From: Microbacterium thalassium
GTDB taxonomy: Bacteria; Actinomycetota; Actinomycetes; Actinomycetales; Microbacteriaceae
DNA length: 64,000 nucleotides
Direction: 5' to 3'
Assembly (NCBI RefSeq): GCF_014208045.1
Contig: NZ_JACHML010000001.1
Span: 744,001 to 808,000 of the forward strand
Positions within the stretch are counted from its first letter, which is position 1. Each line of letters begins with the position of its first letter. A model generated the notes under the pieces. It did not search any database. It saw only the letters and a list, made by a program, of their open reading frames with translations, and had not been told where the DNA came from. Positions 23,945 to 32,191 of the stretch are shown in pieces. The translations under genes and the position numbers were made by a program.

Positions 23945-25216
23945 ATGCCACGTCGAATCGCCAGAGGCCGCGCCGGAGCGGCCGTCGCGGCCGTCGTCGC
24001 GCTCGCTCTCGGGCTCTCGGCGTGCTCCGGTGAGCCGACGGTTCCGATCGACGTCCCCGAGCAGGTCACCGGGGATCTCCCCGAAGAGACGCGCACGCAG
24101 CTCGAGTCCGCCGTCACGGCGGCGATGGAGGCGACCGGGTCGACCGGCGCCATCGTCGGCGTGTGGGCGCCGTGGAGCGGCAGCTGGGTCGCCGGGCTCG
24201 GCACGGTGACGACGGACGGGCCCGCGGTGGACCCCGACATGTCCTTCAAGGCCGGGCGGATCACGCGGGCGATGACCTGCGATGTGCTCTACCAGCTGGC
24301 AGAGGAGGGCACGGTCCGCCTCGACGACAGCGTCACGACCTATGTCGGCGGCGTCGCGAACCTCGGCGACGTCACGCTCGAGCAGCTGTGCGACAGCACG
24401 AGCGGCATCGGCCGGTACTACTCGTCGTCGCTGCTGGCGATGTGGCTGTCGAACCCGGAGCGGGCGTGGAAGCCGCAGGAGCTGGCCGCGTTCGGCCTCG
24501 GTGCGGAGCGCACCTCCGACCCCGGACTCATCTACCGCGACTCCGACGCCGGATACCTGCTGCTCGGGCTGGCGCTCGAGCGCGCGACGGGCAAGAGCGC
24601 CGAAGACCTGATCCAGGAGTACGTCGCGGGACCGCTCGGACTCGAATCGACCTATCTCGAGGTCGGCGTCCCCTCGAGCGATCTCGACCTGCTCGACGGA
24701 CTGCGGTTCGCGCGCGCGGACGGCGACTGGGTGTGCGACGAGACGGTCGACCTCACGAATATGTCCGGGAGCATCGGCTACACCGACTCGGGCGTGATCT
24801 CGACCATCTCCGACCTCGGGCGCTACGCGCAGGCCCTGGCGGCCGGAACGCTGATGCCGTCGGGCACGGACCGGTTCGACGACCCGAACCCGACGAGCTC
24901 GTCGGCGCCGTCGTGGTACTCGTACGCAGGGGGCGCCTTCCAGGCCGGAACGCTCATCGGATCGTGGGGCTCCGTGCCCGGGTACCTCACCGCTGTGTTC
25001 GCCGACGCCGAGTCGGGCCTCGCCGTCGCGGTGGTCCTGAACAACTCGGCTGCGAGTGCATCGCAGGTGAGGTCGCTGTCGTGGGAGCTCGCGGCCATCG
25101 CGTCGAAGGCGCAGGCCGCCGGCGGCGGAGAGATCCCCACGGCGGGCCTGCCGTGGACCGCTGAGGACTATCACGCGCGCATCGCCGACAACGCGATCTG
25201 CGGCGGCTCCGAGTGA
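23945..25216 (+). CDS. beta-lactamase/PBP-fold lipoprotein, probably catalytically inactive
   Basis: A 423-residue lipoprotein; the lipobox is LGLSAC (Cys near residue 26). Residues 50-390 follow the serine beta-lactamase/DD-peptidase (class C) fold: TGAIVGVWAP, a helix after the nucleophile position, RDSDAGYLLLGLALERATGKS, and GSWGSVPGYLTAVF. Each catalytic motif is altered. The SxxK Ser and Lys are Arg105 and Arg108 (AGRITRAM), YxN is Tyr197-Arg-Asp199, and the HxG His is Ser340. The frame is otherwise intact with normal codon use, so it appears to be a maintained pseudoenzyme that may bind peptidoglycan. G-rich GGGGGGTGGG lies just before the ATG. Confidence 0.8.
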   Translation: MPRRIARGRAGAAVAAVVALALGLSACSGEPTVPIDVPEQVTGDLPEETRTQLESAVTAAMEATGSTGAIVGVWAPWSGSWVAGLGTVTTDGPAVDPDMSFKAGRITRAMTCDVLYQLAEEGTVRLDDSVTTYVGGVANLGDVTLEQLCDSTSGIGRYYSSSLLAMWLSNPERAWKPQELAAFGLGAERTSDPGLIYRDSDAGYLLLGLALERATGKSAEDLIQEYVAGPLGLESTYLEVGVPSSDLDLLDGLRFARADGDWVCDETVDLTNMSGSIGYTDSGVISTISDLGRYAQALAAGTLMPSGTDRFDDPNPTSSSAPSWYSYAGGAFQAGTLIGSWGSVPGYLTAVFADAESGLAVAVVLNNSAASASQVRSLSWELAAIASKAQAAGGGEIPTAGLPWTAEDYHARIADNAICGGSE

Positions 25217-25226
25217 CCGGACCGCG

Positions 25227-26099
25227 GTGAGCCCGCGGTCGGGGACGCCGACGGCCGTCCTCCTCGTGGTGGTCGGCCTGGCGTGCCAGGAGATCGGCGC
25301 GTCGCTGGCCGTGCTGCTGTTCCCACGCGTCGGGCCGCTGGGCATGGTGATGCTGCGCCTGGTGTTCTCGGCTCTGCTGCTGCTCGTGATCGCCCGGCCG
25401 AGCGTGCGCGGGCACTCGGGCGCCGCGTGGCGGTCGGTGGCGGCCTTCGGGCTGGTCCTGGCCACCATGAACGGCCTGTTCTACCTCGCGCTGGAGCGGC
25501 TGCCGCTCGGCGTGACGGTCACGATCGAGGTGCTGGGCCCCCTCGTGCTGTCGATCATCGCGAGCCGGCGCCGGTCCGCGTGGCTCTGGGCGGTGCTGGC
25601 GCTCGCCGGTGTGGTCGCTCTCGGCGGCGGATGGGACCGGCTCGACCCGCTCGGGGTCCTGTTCGCGCTCGGGGCGGCGGCGAGCTGGTCGGGCTACATC
25701 CTCGCGGCCGCGCGGGTCGGGCGGGAGTTCGCCGGCCTCGACGGGCTCGCGCTGGCCATGTCGATCGGCGCGCTGATCTCGGTGCCGTTCGGAGTGGCGG
25801 ATGCCGGTGCGGCGCTGCTCGATATCCCGCTCGTCGCGATCGGTGCGCTTGTTGCGCTGCTGTCGTCGACGATCCCCTACACGCTGGAGCTGCTGGCCCT
25901 GCGTCGGCTCGCGCCGGCGGCCTTCGCGATCCTCATGTCGCTCGCCCCCGCGACCGCCGCGCTCGCCGGATTCGTGCTCCTCGGCCAGCACCTGTCGTGG
26001 CTCGAGGTGCTCGGCATCGCCCTGGTGATCGCCGCGAGCATCGGGGCGGTGCGCTCGTCGGCGCGGGCCGCCCGTGGCGCCGCCGAACCGCTGGGCTGA
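25227..26099 (+). CDS. EamA/RhtA-type DMT superfamily exporter
   Basis: A 290-residue permease with ten predicted helices in two EamA repeats of five (about 8-140 and 150-280). LFPRVGPLGMVMLRLVFSALLLLVIARPSV and FYLALERLPLGVTVTIEVLGPLVLSIIASRR resemble RhtA, which exports threonine and homoserine, so amino-acid efflux is likely. The substrate is not proven. GTG start ten bases after the previous stop, with only a weak ribosome site, so it may be read from the lipoprotein transcript. Confidence 0.85.
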   Translation: MSPRSGTPTAVLLVVVGLACQEIGASLAVLLFPRVGPLGMVMLRLVFSALLLLVIARPSVRGHSGAAWRSVAAFGLVLATMNGLFYLALERLPLGVTVTIEVLGPLVLSIIASRRRSAWLWAVLALAGVVALGGGWDRLDPLGVLFALGAAASWSGYILAAARVGREFAGLDGLALAMSIGALISVPFGVADAGAALLDIPLVAIGALVALLSSTIPYTLELLALRRLAPAAFAILMSLAPATAALAGFVLLGQHLSWLEVLGIALVIAASIGAVRSSARAARGAAEPLG

Positions 26100-26117
26100 A
26101 GCTCCCGGTGACGGGTG

Positions 26118-26123
26118 TACGCT
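26118..26123 (+). promoter_or_regulatory. leaderless -10 element of the small zinc-ribbon gene
   Basis: TACGCT ends seven bases before the ATG at 26131. This fixes the start of a very short gene and supports it being expressed. Confidence 0.5.
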
Positions 26124-26130
26124 CGCGGGG

Positions 26131-26307
26131 ATGGCAGACGCACCCACCGACACGCAGCCCCGCTGCCCCGGCTGCGGTGCGCCGATGACCCAGGTCGACG
26201 GAGCGTGGGAGTGCACGAGGTGCAACGACATCCTGACGCCGACCGGCCCGATCCGGCTGCCGCTGGCTGACGATCCGGCGGCGGACGAAGACCACTGGAG
26301 GGGCTGA
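26131..26307 (+). CDS. small zinc-ribbon protein
   Basis: A 58-residue protein. CPGCGAPM (Cys12, Cys15) and WECTRCND (Cys28, Cys31) form a four-Cys zinc ribbon over residues 10-35; the rest (LTPTGPIRLPLADDPAADEDHWRG) is acidic and probably flexible. Such tiny ribbons can bind RNA, DNA or protein; I cannot say which. The last codons and stop lie inside a 14-base copy of the 3' end of the neighbouring tRNA gene. Confidence 0.7.
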   Translation: MADAPTDTQPRCPGCGAPMTQVDGAWECTRCNDILTPTGPIRLPLADDPAADEDHWRG

Positions 26308-26339
26308 CGCCAGGCGGTTGCTGTGTGGAGGGGCTGACG
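26296..26339. repeat. 14-bp direct repeat of the tRNA-Gly 3' end
   Basis: TGGAGGGGCTGACG occurs at 26296-26309 and again at 26326-26339, 30 bases apart. The second copy is the 3' end of tRNA-Gly(CCC), including its CCA. The first copy forms the end of the zinc-ribbon gene. A duplicated tRNA end is what integrative elements leave as attachment sites, but no element lies between the copies. Confidence 0.55.
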
Positions 26340-26399
26340 GGAATCGAACCCGCGCTGTCTGCTTGGGAAGCAGAAGTTCTGCCATTGAACTACAGCCCC
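26326..26399 (-). tRNA. tRNA-Gly(CCC), CCA encoded
   Basis: Read on the minus strand, GGGGCTG and CAGCCCC form the acceptor stem, GTTC...GAAC the D stem, and TCTGC-TTCCCAA-GCAGA the anticodon arm with anticodon CCC. GGTTCGATTCC is the T arm. The discriminator base is T and CCA is encoded. The body is 71 bases, normal for tRNA-Gly. It decodes GGG. Confidence 0.97.
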
Positions 26400-26473
26400 G
26401 AGGCGCCGGGCGTGCCCGGCGACCCTGCTACCTTACCCCAGCCGGTCGGCGATTCCGCCACTCCGGCGCCGGG

Positions 26474-27772
26474 TCACGCCTCGGCGGCCGCCTGCGCCTC
26501 GGCGCGCTTGTAGGCGCGGTTCCGGGCGCCGAGCACGATGGCGGCCAGCACGGCGGCGATCAGCGAGGCGACGAGGATCGCCACCTTCGCGTGGTCGTAC
26601 TCCTGGCTGCCCGACGGGAAGCTGAGCTCCGCGATCAGCAGCGACACGGTGAAGCCGATGCCGGCGAGGATGCCGACGCCGATGAGGTCCATCCATCGCA
26701 GGCTCGGGTCCAGCTTGACGCGGGTGACGGTGGCGACGAGCCACGTGGTCGCGACGATGCCGATGGGCTTGCCGACCACCAGACCCGCGATGATCGCGAG
26801 GGTCAGCGGACTCGTCAGGGCCGACGCCAGTCCATCGAAGCCGCCGATGGCGACGCCGGCGGCGAAGAAAGCGAACACCGGCACGGCGAAGCCGGCAGAC
26901 AGCGGGCGGAAGCGGTGCTCGAACTCCTCGGCGAGGCCGTGCTCGTCGGCATCCGCTCCCTTGGGCGGGCGGACCGGGATCATGAAGCCGAGCGCGACGC
27001 CGGCGATGGTCGCGTGGATGCCCGAGGCGTGCATGAACGCCCACGCGACGACGCCGATCGGGAGCAGGATCAGCCACGCGGCGAACGGGCGGTTCTTGAA
27101 CAGGTGCGGGAAGCGGTAGGCGAGCACGCCGTACACCGCGATGACGACCAGCGACACGACGAGCGGCACGATCTCGATGTGGTCGGTGTAGAACACCGCG
27201 ATGATCGTGATCGCGATGAGATCGTCCACGACGGCGAGCGTGAGCAGGAAGATGCGCAGCGCGCTCGGCAGGTGAGACCCGATGATCGCGAGCACGGCGA
27301 CGGCGAACGCGATGTCGGTGGCCGTCGGGATCGCCCACGCCTTGGTGAGGCCCTCGCCCTGCGACGCGATCCCGATGTAGATGAGCGCGGGGACGGCGAC
27401 GCCGCCGATGGCGGCCATGATCGGCACGACCGCGGTGCTGGGATTGCGCAGGTCACCCGTGACGAACTCGCGCTTGAGCTCGAGGCCCACCAGGAAGAAG
27501 AACACCGCCAGCAGGCCGTCCGCCGCCCACGAGCCGAGGCTCAGCTGGAGGTGCCACGGCTCGTAGCCGATCTCGAAGTCGCGCAGCGCGAAGTACGACT
27601 CCGCCCACGGCGAGTTCGCCCAGATCAGCGCGATCGCGGCCATCCCCACCAGGAGCATGCCGCCGACGGTCTCCTTGCGCAGCAGCTCGGCGACGCGAGC
27701 CGCCTCCGCGCGCGAGACTCTGACGGGGAAGATCCGCAGTCCGCGCGGTCCAGGGGTGTTCGGGGATGTCAT
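26474..27772 (-). CDS. nhaA: Na+/H+ antiporter NhaA
   Basis: A 432-residue antiporter with twelve helices. Family signatures are [23 protein letters not shown], the ion site [14 protein letters not shown]...[13 protein letters not shown] with the paired Asp, and [15 protein letters not shown]. It expels sodium in exchange for protons and supports pH and salt tolerance. The ATG at 27772 is chosen because translation then starts shortly before the first helix. A weak GGAAGC lies upstream, and a minus-strand TAGGCT about 55 bases upstream gives a plausible promoter. It is divergent from dcd. Confidence 0.94.
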   Translation of the reverse strand: MTSPNTPGPRGLRIFPVRVSRAEAARVAELLRKETVGGMLLVGMAAIALIWANSPWAESYFALRDFEIGYEPWHLQLSLGSWAADGLLAVFFFLVGLELKREFVTGDLRNPSTAVVPIMAAIGGVAVPALIYIGIASQGEGLTKAWAIPTATDIAFAVAVLAIIGSHLPSALRIFLLTLAVVDDLIAITIIAVFYTDHIEIVPLVVSLVVIAVYGVLAYRFPHLFKNRPFAAWLILLPIGVVAWAFMHASGIHATIAGVALGFMIPVRPPKGADADEHGLAEEFEHRFRPLSAGFAVPVFAFFAAGVAIGGFDGLASALTSPLTLAIIAGLVVGKPIGIVATTWLVATVTRVKLDPSLRWMDLIGVGILAGIGFTVSLLIAELSFPSGSQEYDHAKVAILVASLIAAVLAAIVLGARNRAYKRAEAQAAAEA

Positions 27773-27874
27773 GAGTGCTTCCGGTCGTGCGTTCGCGAGT
27801 GGATGAGCGGGCCGATGCCCCGTCAAGCCTACGTGGCGGCGCGCGGAGACGGGTGCGCGGGGCATCGCCGCCGC

Positions 27875-27880
27875 TAGGCT
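27875..27880 (+). promoter_or_regulatory. leaderless -10 element of dcd
   Basis: TAGGCT ends six bases before the GTG start of dcd; the six bases (GAACCC) contain no ribosome site. Confidence 0.6.
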
Positions 27881-27886
27881 GAACCC

Positions 27887-28492
27887 GTGCTGCTGAGCGA
27901 CCGTGACATCCGCGCCGAGATCGCGGCGGACCGCATCGGCATCGCGCCGTGGGAACCCGCGATGGTGCAGCCGTCGAGCGTGGACGTGCGGCTCGACCGC
28001 TACTTCCGCCTGTTCGACAACCACAAGTACCCCTTCATCGACCCGGCGGTCGACCAGCCCGACCTCACGCACCTCATCGAGGTGGATCCGGCCGAGCCGT
28101 TCATCCTGCATCCGGGCGAGTTCGCCCTGGGGTCGACGTTCGAGCAGGTGACGCTGCCCGACGACGTCGCCGCGCGGCTCGAGGGCAAGTCCTCGCTCGG
28201 TCGCCTGGGCCTGCTCACCCACTCCACGGCGGGCTTCATCGACCCCGGCTTCTCGGGTCACGTGACCCTCGAGCTGTCGAACGTCGCGACGCTGCCGATC
28301 AAACTGTGGCCGGGCATGAAGATCGGTCAGCTGTGCTTCTTCCGGCTGTCGTCGGCCGCCGAGAACCCGTACGGCTCGGGGCCCTACGGCAATCGCTACC
28401 AGGGGCAGCGGGGGCCGACGGCCTCGCGGTCGTTCCAGAGCTTCCATCGCACCGACGTCGGCGTGACCGAGGCCGGGTCGCGCGGGGCCTGA
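27887..28492 (+). CDS. dcd: dCTP deaminase
   Basis: A 201-residue trimeric enzyme that deaminates dCTP. The active-site segments are [18 protein letters not shown], the catalytic stretch [35 protein letters not shown], and the C-terminal lid [14 protein letters not shown]. Some actinobacterial relatives, including that of M. tuberculosis, are bifunctional and release dUMP directly; the sequence alone does not settle it here. Length is slightly over the typical 190. It converges on the Cache gene with only one base between the two stops. Confidence 0.94.
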   Translation: MLLSDRDIRAEIAADRIGIAPWEPAMVQPSSVDVRLDRYFRLFDNHKYPFIDPAVDQPDLTHLIEVDPAEPFILHPGEFALGSTFEQVTLPDDVAARLEGKSSLGRLGLLTHSTAGFIDPGFSGHVTLELSNVATLPIKLWPGMKIGQLCFFRLSSAAENPYGSGPYGNRYQGQRGPTASRSFQSFHRTDVGVTEAGSRGA

Positions 28493-28493
28493 G

Positions 28494-29246
28494 TCAGCAG
28501 CCCACCACGAGGGCGAGCGAGGTGTCGCCGCACGCGAGCACCTCGCATCCGTCTCCGATCGCGACCGGCTCGACGGACGGATGCCGCACGGCCTCGGCCA
28601 GCCCCGGGGTGCGCAGGATGGACCCCGGCTCGCGGTGCGTGTCGGTCGAGGTGACGACCCGCGCCGACGCGTTGACGATCGTCGCCGGCCCCGGCGCCGA
28701 TCCGAGCACCGGGAGCAGCTCCCGCTCGAGCCGGTCGACGAGCGCGTCGGCTCCGACCATGCCCACCATGGTGCCGCCCACGACGACCGGGATCGTGATC
28801 GTGACGGTGTAGTCGTCGGTGCACACGTAGTCGACGTAGGGCCCGGTCAGGTGCCGGGCACCGGTCTCGGCGGGGACGCGCCACCACTCCAGCGCGGTGT
28901 AGTCGCGGAAGAGCTCGTTCGCCGGATCCTCGACCGCCTGCAGGCGTCGCGGGGGACGGTCGGCGGCGGTCTCGCGCAGCCACCACGCGAGGTGGTACGC
29001 GGCGTCGGCCAGGATTCCCGGTGCGGCGACGAAGCCCGCGCCGGTGACGAGGGTCTCCTCGGAGACGGCGGGAATCGCGAACGAGGCGACCAGGGGATCG
29101 AGCTCGACGGTCGTGAGCGCGGCGTCTCCGGCGAGACTCCCGGCCAGCCCGGCGCGCCAGCCGTCGATCATCGCGAAGATCTCGTCGAACCGGGCGGCGA
29201 CCCCCGCGGCGGCTGCGGCCGCGGCGCGTGCGTCGACGGTCGTCAT
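28494..29246 (-). CDS. soluble Cache/PDC-type sensor domain protein
   Basis: A 250-residue protein without signal peptide or membrane helix. The middle carries the double-Cache ligand pocket pattern: [14 protein letters not shown]...[42 protein letters not shown], with the W-W-R and PY-x-D positions that contact amine or carboxylate ligands in membrane-bound Cache receptors. Cache domains normally sit outside the cell; here it is cytoplasmic. The start overlaps the stop of the GntR gene (ATGA), so the two proteins are coupled. A ligand-sensing partner of the regulator is the simplest idea, unproven. Confidence 0.75.
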   Translation of the reverse strand: MTTVDARAAAAAAAGVAARFDEIFAMIDGWRAGLAGSLAGDAALTTVELDPLVASFAIPAVSEETLVTGAGFVAAPGILADAAYHLAWWLRETAADRPPRRLQAVEDPANELFRDYTALEWWRVPAETGARHLTGPYVDYVCTDDYTVTITIPVVVGGTMVGMVGADALVDRLERELLPVLGSAPGPATIVNASARVVTSTDTHREPGSILRTPGLAEAVRHPSVEPVAIGDGCEVLACGDTSLALVVGC

Positions 29247-30040
29247 GGCGTGCCCTCCTTCGTGGCAGTGGTGGATGCCGGCACCTCGCCGGCCGGATGC
29301 TCCAGGCGCGAGCGCTCCTCGACGAGCCAGCGGAACGCCCCGTCGATCTGGGCGATCGTCGTCGCCCGCGCCGCGTCGGCGTCGGCGTCGGCGATCGCGG
29401 CGATCACCTGCTCGCGGGAGCGTGCTCCGCGGTCACGGTACTCCTGCTCGCGCAGGCACAGCCACAGCAGCGGTCCGGCCTCGCCCTGCAGTCGCACCTC
29501 CTCGTTCACGAGACGCGGCGACTGGCTGATGGCCGCGACTTCGAGCTGGAAGCGCGTGGTCGCGCGCCGCGCGCCGCCGGCTGTCGCCAGATCCGCCCCC
29601 TCGGCGATGCGGCGGAGCGCGGCGACGTCGTCCTCGCTCGCGCGGTCGGCGGCGGCCTCGGCGGCCATGCCCGCGATCGCCGAGACATGCAGCGCGAGGT
29701 CGCGCAGCTCGATGCGGCTGAGAGCCCGCAGGCGGTCCTCGTGCACGTGGGGGGTGGAGTCGCGGTCGAACGTGACGAAGCTGCCCCCTTCGCGGCCGCG
29801 ACGCGTCAGCACGAGCCCGCGATCGCGCAGCATCTCAAGGGCCTCGCGGGCGGTCACGAGCGCGACGCCGAGGCTGCGCGAGAGCTCGGACTCGCTGGGG
29901 AGTCGCTCGCCGTCGCGCAGGACGCCGCTGACGATGGCGTCGGTCAGCCGCTGCGCGACCAGCTCCGCCCGCCCCGTCGGATCCAGCGGCGCGAACACGA
30001 CGGCGCGGGCGGCGTCGATGCGGCCGGTCGCCTGCGGCAT
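29243..30040 (-). CDS. GntR-family (FadR/FCD-type) transcriptional regulator
   Basis: A 265-residue regulator. The winged helix at about 20-90 contains AELVAQRLTDAIVSGVLRDGERLPSESELSRSLGVALVTAREALEMLRDRGLVLTRRGREGG, typical of GntR. The C-terminal domain (about 105-240) is all-helical FCD, with R/H/E positions for a metal-assisted carboxylate site (ELRDLALHVSAI, REQVIAAIADAD). GAGGAGA lies four bases before the ATG. A perfect 16-bp palindrome about 80 bases upstream is the likely operator. It is the first gene of a pair with the Cache protein; no transporter or enzyme is attached. Confidence 0.88.
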   Translation of the reverse strand: MPQATGRIDAARAVVFAPLDPTGRAELVAQRLTDAIVSGVLRDGERLPSESELSRSLGVALVTAREALEMLRDRGLVLTRRGREGGSFVTFDRDSTPHVHEDRLRALSRIELRDLALHVSAIAGMAAEAAADRASEDDVAALRRIAEGADLATAGGARRATTRFQLEVAAISQSPRLVNEEVRLQGEAGPLLWLCLREQEYRDRGARSREQVIAAIADADADAARATTIAQIDGAFRWLVEERSRLEHPAGEVPASTTATKEGTP

Positions 30041-30121
30041 GCGTCTCCTCGAGGGCTTCGCTGGCGGGGAGCGAGGATTCGGCCTCGCGCATCATGAACG
30101 TAACACGATCGGCGATCCGGA

Positions 30122-30137
30122 CATCTGGATCCAGATG
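30122..30137. promoter_or_regulatory. palindromic operator of the GntR regulator
   Basis: CATCTGGATCCAGATG is a perfect 16-bp palindrome in the 151-base gap upstream of the GntR gene. FCD-class GntR regulators bind palindromes of this type. It lies just upstream of a minus-strand TACGTT that may be the -10, and 54 bases from the end of the heme oxygenase gene. Confidence 0.75.
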
Positions 30138-30191
30138 ATTCGCGGACGCACGACCGTCGGTCGCTGATGGCGGGCGATCGGCGCGGGGACG

Positions 30192-30848
30192 TCAGGCCAC
30201 GCGGGAGGCCTTGTCGTCGGCCAGGTCGCCGAACAGCTCGGTGTTGAACCGGTAGGCGAGCAGGACCTCTTCGACGACCCGCTCCCGCTCCTGCTCGTCC
30301 CACGGCGCCGCGTCCAGCTGCGCGCGGTACACATCCTTGAACGCGGCCGGGTCGGCGATCTCGTCGAAGAGGTAGAAGCCGATGCCGTTGGTCTCGAAGT
30401 CGAACCGGCGCGACATCACGCGGCCGATGTACAGGCCGCCCGACAGGTCGCCGAGGTAGCGCGTGTAGTGGTGGGCGACGAAGCCGCCCGCCCAGGTGGC
30501 GCCGACCTCGTCGATGCGGCGCGTGTAGCGACGCGTCGTCGGCAGCGGGCCGATGCGGTCCCGCCAGTCCGCGCCGATCAGGAAGGTCAGGTCCGCCTCG
30601 AGCGCGGGCAGACGCGTGAGCCGGTCCGAGATGAACGGTGCGGCGACCGGGTCGTGCCGCATCCGCTCGGCGGCCCGCTCGAGCGCCTCGTAGATGAACC
30701 AGTGCTGAGCGACCAGCGCGATGTAGTCGTCGCGCGTGCCGGCATCCGACATCAGGTCGGCCATGAACCCGGCGGACTCGCTCGACGAGTGGGCCGCGTG
30801 GGATCGTGCGCGCAGCGCCGACGAGAACGGGATCGGAGCGTTGTCCAT
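30192..30848 (-). CDS. hmuO: biliverdin-producing heme oxygenase
   Basis: A 218-residue heme oxygenase. The proximal heme ligand is His20 in RARSHAAHS, and the distal helix is FVAHHYTRYLGDLSGGLYIGRVM with the flexible Gly pair. It opens heme with O2 to give biliverdin, CO and free iron, which needs reductant; the ferredoxin reductase further along could supply it. Length matches HmuO of corynebacteria. The ATG is six bases after TAGGAT (leaderless), and a DtxR-like box covers the spacer and -35 region, so expression should rise when iron is low. Confidence 0.95.
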   Translation of the reverse strand: MDNAPIPFSSALRARSHAAHSSSESAGFMADLMSDAGTRDDYIALVAQHWFIYEALERAAERMRHDPVAAPFISDRLTRLPALEADLTFLIGADWRDRIGPLPTTRRYTRRIDEVGATWAGGFVAHHYTRYLGDLSGGLYIGRVMSRRFDFETNGIGFYLFDEIADPAAFKDVYRAQLDAAPWDEQERERVVEEVLLAYRFNTELFGDLADDKASRVA

Positions 30849-30854
30849 GGCCCG

Positions 30855-30885
30855 ATCCTAGGACACTTAGGGTCACCTAACCAGG
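30855..30885 (-). promoter_or_regulatory. heme oxygenase promoter with DtxR/IdeR-like box
   Basis: The minus-strand -10 TAGGAT occupies 30855-30860. At 30867-30885 the sequence TTAGGGTCACCTAACC plus three bases matches 12 of 19 positions of the consensus TTAGGTTAGGCTAACCTAA, and includes both TTAGG and CTAACC. It covers the spacer and the expected -35, so iron-loaded DtxR would block transcription. Confidence 0.7.
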
Positions 30886-30903
30886 GCGATGCGGTGGGCC
30901 GTG

Positions 30904-31215
30904 TCAGCCGTGCGGGCGAGCCGGCACATCGAGGATGCGGCAGGCTTCGTCGTAGAGCGCCACGACCTCGCGACGGATCTCGGGCCGCTGCGTGATCGGC
31001 CCCGAGGGCCAGGCCACGACGACCTCGCGCACGACGCCGTCGGCGCCCGTGGCGGACCAGGTGCCCGCCTCGGAGTCCAGTCCCGTCATCGTCGCCGAGA
31101 CGACGTCGGCCTCGGGGCCGAACGCCCTCGCGATCAGCACGTTGTCGTCGGTGTGATCGCCGTTCATGTGCGCGAGGACGGCAGCGGTCACGGCGTCGTC
31201 GAACCCGGTGGACAT
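30904..31215 (-). CDS. DUF2470 domain protein
   Basis: A 103-residue protein that is essentially one DUF2470 domain: AAVLAHMNGDHTDDNVLIARAFG is the conserved N-terminal helix with the H-MN-DH pattern, and PEIRREVVALYDEACRIL the last helix. In HugZ-type heme enzymes this fold forms the C-terminal part, and stand-alone copies often lie beside heme oxygenase, as here. A role in heme handling is inferred. TATCCT lies six bases before the ATG, so it has its own leaderless promoter just upstream of the heme oxygenase gene. Confidence 0.85.
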   Translation of the reverse strand: MSTGFDDAVTAAVLAHMNGDHTDDNVLIARAFGPEADVVSATMTGLDSEAGTWSATGADGVVREVVVAWPSGPITQRPEIRREVVALYDEACRILDVPARPHG

Positions 31216-31221
31216 GTCCCC

Positions 31222-31227
31222 AGGATA
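31222..31227 (-). promoter_or_regulatory. leaderless -10 element of the DUF2470 gene
   Basis: TATCCT on the minus strand ends six bases before the ATG at 31215. It lies in the 19-base gap after the flavoprotein stop. Confidence 0.55.
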
Positions 31228-31234
31228 GGTCCCG

Positions 31235-32191
31235 TCAGTGCGCGGTCGTCACGCCCACCTGATCGTGCACGAGCACCGCGGCGGCGCGGGCGCCCTGGCC
31301 GGCCGCGACGATGAGCTGCTGCGGCCCGGGCGCCGCGGCATCGCCCGCCGCGTAGAGACCCGGGATGTCGGTGCGGCCCGATCGGTCCACGATCAGATGT
31401 CCGTCCGCGTCGCGCTCGACGTCGACGCCGGCGAGGAAGTCGAGGGCCGGATCCCACAGCGGGCGCACGAATCCGCCCGTCACGGGCACGATGTCGCGGT
31501 CGGCCAGGCGCACGCCCGCCACCTGACCGCGCTCGCCCTCGAGGTCGGCGATCGCGCGACGCTCGACCGCGACGCCGGATGCCGTCAGCTCGGCCTCCGC
31601 CACGGTGTCGACGGCATCCGATCCGTTCGTGAAGACGGTCAGCTGATCGGTCCACCGGGCGAGCAGCCGTGCGCGTGACGCGAGGTCGGGCGTCTCGCCG
31701 ATGAGGGCGAGCGGCCGATCCTGCAGTTCCCACGCGTCGCACGCCGCACAGCTGAACACCGAGATGCCGTAGTAGGAGCGCAGCGACGGAATCGCCGGGA
31801 GCGTCTCGCGCAGACCCGTGGCCACCAGCACCGAGCGTGCCGCGATCGCGGGCGGGGTGTCGGCGCCGCGGCCCGCGAGGGCGACGGCGAACCGGCCGCC
31901 GGCATCCGTCCTCTGCTCGATGACGGCGGCGGCGACCGTGCGGTCGTAGATCCGGACCGTGGGGTACTGCGCGAGCTCGGCCCGGGCGATCTTGCGCAGC
32001 TCGAGCGGCGGCACGCCGTCGCGTGTGAGGAACCCGTGCGAGCGCAGGGTGGCGGCGTTGCGGGGGCGCCCCGCGTCGACGAGGGCCACCGAGACGCGGG
32101 CGCGTCCGAGGTTGAGTGCGGCCGACAGCCCCGCGGGACCGCCGCCGATGATCACGACCTCCACGTGGGCGGGCGAGGGTGTGTGCGTCAT
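31235..32191 (-). CDS. thioredoxin-reductase-like FAD/NAD(P) oxidoreductase
   Basis: A 318-residue flavoprotein. The FAD-binding Rossmann motif is VVIIGGGPAGLSAALNLGRA (11-31), the redox-active pair is Cys148-Ala-Ala-Cys151 (FSCAACDAWE), and the C-terminal FAD motif is GLYAAGDAAAP. The NAD(P) region has LIGETPDLASRARLLARW, lacking a perfect GxGxxA, so it may prefer an unusual donor. It is the last gene of the sulfate-reduction cluster and overlaps the ferredoxin reductase stop (ATGA). A role in recycling the thiol donor of the CysH reductase is inferred. Confidence 0.85.
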   Translation of the reverse strand: MTHTPSPAHVEVVIIGGGPAGLSAALNLGRARVSVALVDAGRPRNAATLRSHGFLTRDGVPPLELRKIARAELAQYPTVRIYDRTVAAAVIEQRTDAGGRFAVALAGRGADTPPAIAARSVLVATGLRETLPAIPSLRSYYGISVFSCAACDAWELQDRPLALIGETPDLASRARLLARWTDQLTVFTNGSDAVDTVAEAELTASGVAVERRAIADLEGERGQVAGVRLADRDIVPVTGGFVRPLWDPALDFLAGVDVERDADGHLIVDRSGRTDIPGLYAAGDAAAPGPQQLIVAAGQGARAAAVLVHDQVGVTTAH

